Below, piece by piece: positions 40,297-41,573 of a DNA stretch of 41,573 nt (position 1 is its first letter; each line of letters opens with the position of its first letter). The notes beneath the pieces were generated by a model. It did not search any database, was not told where the DNA came from, and worked only from the letters and a program-made list of their open reading frames with translations. Made by a program: the position numbers and the translations under genes. Source of the stretch: a virus; IMG/VR virus record IMGVR_UViG_3300043436_000306, positions 1 to 41,573 of that record; one strand, given 5' to 3'.

Positions 40297-40425
40297 TTAC
40301 ATTTCCCAATACACATATACCAGCTCATTACAATCACAGGGATCTCTGGGATCCATAGGTTTACCACACCTAATACAACTAGTGCCTGGTTTACTATCAT
40401 CCTTAACTTCTTCATTCTCTGGCAT
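40297..40425 (-). CDS. Tiny zinc-ribbon protein, first gene of the minus-strand run (42 aa)
   Basis: ATG at 40425-40423, stop TAA at 40299-40297, 42 codons. The acidic N-terminus (MPENEEVKDDSKPG) is followed by SCIRCGKPMDPRDPCDCNE, a CxxC...CxC ribbon with a GKPMDPRDPCDC loop, like half of a zinc ribbon. It is the first gene in the leftward run and has no other overlapping candidate. The leader is AT-rich (gtaatcttgtatatt). It is too short for usual cut-offs but shows a clear metal-site pattern. It may bind RNA polymerase or another factor; this is a guess. Confidence 0.65.
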   Translation of the reverse strand: MPENEEVKDDSKPGTSCIRCGKPMDPRDPCDCNELVYVYWEM

Positions 40426-40624
40426 AATATACAAGATTACACTTTATATATTTACCCCCACTAACATTTTACCAACAAGTATCCCCCCGTACATGGGGTT
40501 CACTCTAATACCCCCTACCACGTATATGGGAATTGTTTTATGTATGGGGGTGTGGTTGATTCCCCCCACACAGCACCCCGGTCCTACACCAAAAGGTGGC
40601 TACCCCCTGGCAGCTAGAAATAGA

Positions 40625-40679
40625 AGGCTACTATTTATTACTCAATGCTTAAATAAATATATTCTCATAAATAATTACT
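40625..40679 (+). repeat. Direct leader repeat, copy 1
   Basis: Reads AGGCTACTATTTATTACTC, then AATGCTTAAATAAATATAT, ending ATTACT. It matches copy 2 (40823-40880) with about seven changes over the 45-nt core, but has GTA where copy 2 has the ATG of the downstream gene. It may be a duplicated promoter plus leader that lost its gene, or a tandem promoter. Confidence 0.75.
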
Positions 40680-40822
40680 GTACCTCACACTAACTATTCA
40701 GATAGATAGTAGTGGTGTAGATAGGTTATGGTGGGAATGCTGTGGAACAAACAATGCAGTGCCGGTTGTGCTCTCAAGATACAAGGTTAAAAATTGTATT
40801 AAGGGGGTATAGTACATAATAA

Positions 40823-40880
40823 GGGCTACTCTTTGTTACTCAATGCATAAAGAAAAATATACACATAAAACCCTATTACT
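40823..40880 (+). repeat. Direct leader repeat, copy 2, next to the 146-aa gene
   Basis: Reads GGGCTACTCTTTGTTACTC, then AATGCATAAAGAAAAATAT, ending in CCCTATTACT directly before the ATG at 40881. It shares TTACTCAATGC and ATAAA elements with copy 1. It is the immediate 5' leader, and possibly part of the promoter, of the rightward gene. Confidence 0.75.
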
Positions 40881-41321
40881 ATGAAAGCAAAAAAGATTAA
40901 TGAGTATTCCAAAAATGGAAGAGTTGTAAAAGTCTATGAGATTACCTCTGCAACTCCTGAACAACTTCACTTGTACGCTGAAATCCAAGGTGATTACTAC
41001 CGTGTAAATGAAGAGAACCAACGCCCATTGTTTTTCTACCGTGAAGACTTCGCACCCAATGAATTGGAACTGCAGTTTAACCGGGACAAAACAGGTGTGT
41101 ATGTAGCCAACAACTCTGTGCAGAAAATTATGTCAGCAACAGAGCGTTTGGGTAACACCACATTGGGTAACGCATTTGCACAGTTAAGCGCACAGCATTT
41201 GTTTGCGCAATTAACAGGTGTATCTGCACCAAGCACAGTTGCTGTTGCTGAACCAAGTGCAGTAGCAAGTGCGGTAGCAATGCCTGAAGCAAATCCATTC
41301 ACTGAAGAATCAGGTGAGTAA
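40881..41321 (+). CDS. Rightward phage protein of unknown function, likely early (146 aa)
   Basis: The only convincing plus-strand gene. Residues 1-95 form a mixed beta region (KVYEITSATPEQLHLYAEIQ; RPLFFYREDFAPNELELQFN). Residues about 95-120 have SATERLGNTTLGNAFAQLS, a helix, and the C-terminal 35 residues are low-complexity Ala/Val/Pro (STVAVAEPSAVASAVAMPEA) ending acidic. Its codon use is less AT-biased than the leftward genes, and it has its own leader and a strong terminator, which suits a monocistronic, highly expressed early gene. The NPFTEESGE tail is faintly like SSB-type acidic tails but lacks the usual DxxPF end. No function is assigned. Confidence 0.75.
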   Translation: MKAKKINEYSKNGRVVKVYEITSATPEQLHLYAEIQGDYYRVNEENQRPLFFYREDFAPNELELQFNRDKTGVYVANNSVQKIMSATERLGNTTLGNAFAQLSAQHLFAQLTGVSAPSTVAVAEPSAVASAVAMPEANPFTEESGE

Positions 41322-41326
41322 TGGAT

Positions 41327-41367
41327 AAGGAATACAGTGTGGGATAATCCTGCGCTGTATTCCTTTT
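41327..41367 (+). terminator. Strong intrinsic terminator after the rightward gene
   Basis: AAGGAATACAG (41327-41337) pairs perfectly with CTGTATTCCTT (41355-41365) over 11 bp, and more pairs are possible inside. TTTTATTATATA follows. It begins 6 nt after the stop of the 146-aa gene. This is the best terminator in the window. Confidence 0.9.
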
Positions 41368-41464
41368 ATTATATAGAATTTGTTATAGAGCAATACTTGG
41401 ATGAAGAGAGGATTACGAATGGATGATAAACTATGTCATACACATATAGGGTCAAAAACAGTTT

Positions 41465-41528
41465 TGTTTAACTTTTGAAACTATAAACCCCGTAATTCTT
41501 GAGACAATTGTCATAATGTTTAACTTTT
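41465..41528. repeat. Short direct repeat flanking a palindrome at the right end
   Basis: TGTTTAACTTTT occurs at 41465-41476 and again at 41517-41528. Between them lies GACAATTGTC (41503-41512), a perfect 10-bp palindrome. No gene is seen from 41368 to the window end. Operator or promoter function for a gene beyond the right edge is possible. Confidence 0.4.
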
Positions 41529-41573
41529 TCATGACAAACTGTATAATACAGTAGACATGTGTGAGGGTGTGAG

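Larger units (their letters stand above)
40426..40880. promoter_or_regulatory. Divergent promoter and structured non-coding region (455 bp)
   Basis: No convincing gene is present between the leftward run and the rightward 146-aa gene. The left half has C/G tracts that can pair: CCCC-GTACAT-GGGG (40485-40498), ACCCCC with GGGGGT (40510-40515 and 40546-40551), and GTGTGG with CCACAC (40550-40555 and 40566-40571); the last two exclude each other. The right half contains two copies of a 50-bp leader repeat. The region probably carries promoters for both directions and may hold an origin or an RNA switch. Confidence 0.6.

Noticed and set aside
40046-40309. TTG start at 40309 for the 81-aa coiled-coil gene
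   Set aside because: An ATG 18 nt downstream has better spacing after the zinc-ribbon stop, and the TTG would lie inside the zinc-ribbon gene.
40609-40632. Sequence CAGCTAGAAATAGAAGGCTA resembles part of a CRISPR tracrRNA scaffold
   Set aside because: There is no matching repeat, spacer array or cas gene in the window, the similarity covers only about a dozen bases, and pairing needed for a tracrRNA is absent. Treated as chance.
40836-41302. Minus-strand frames (61 and 88 aa) opposite the 146-aa rightward gene
   Set aside because: Both are reverse readings of a plus-strand gene that has its own leader, start and strong terminator.

Overview
The window is part of a tailed double-stranded DNA phage genome (Caudoviricetes), almost certainly infecting a member of the Bacteroidota. 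DNA is AT-rich. Nearly all genes lie on the minus strand in one tightly packed run with short gaps or 4-60 nt overlaps. Start codons follow A/T-rich leaders (for example runs like aaaataaaaac) rather than Shine-Dalgarno sites, as expected for Bacteroidota ribosomes. The very long portal (917 aa), the 730-aa large terminase, the capsid gene order and the HU/IHF-like and PD-(D/E)XK genes beside the terminase suggest a crAss-like or related lineage. That placement is inference; a phylogeny would be needed. No host chromosome genes, integrase, polymerase or lysis genes are visible.

Reading in the direction of transcription (right to left): a divergent promoter region (40426-40880) separates one plus-strand gene with its own terminator from the minus-strand late run. 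First come small regulatory or accessory proteins (zinc ribbon, coiled coil, winged helix, HU/IHF-like, Cys-rich, PD-(D/E)XK nuclease), then the packaging and head module: large terminase, portal, scaffold-like protein and major capsid protein. Three homing endonucleases (two GIY-YIG, one LAGLIDADG) sit at the junctions of this module.

From 27.1 kb to 16.1 kb lies an array of eight fibre genes (192 to 680 aa, plus one 186-aa minimal form) with two small fibre-associated genes. Next is a connector and structural block (16.0-11.0 kb): a 336-aa conserved protein, a 47-aa basic protein, a tail-tube/connector-like protein, a ferritin/Dps-like protein, a 531-aa structural protein, and small Cys-rich and beta-rich proteins. 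After it come a 913-aa fibre with about 40 seventeen-residue repeats, Cys-rich and fibronectin/Ig-like virion proteins, two more fibres, a calcineurin-like phosphoesterase, and the first 14 codons of another gene at the left edge.

The striking feature is the fibre system. Eleven genes (about 15.9 kb, near 38% of the window) are built by mixing three N-terminal anchor types, several repeat or shaft types (YadA-head-like 14-15-residue repeats, 17-residue NTAxG repeats, GIGT-type modules) and at least three C-terminal caps. None shows the usual S74 chaperone ending. Several are followed by a 100-150-aa gene that could be a dedicated partner. This looks like a phage that carries a combinatorial library of receptor-binding or surface-decorating adhesins.
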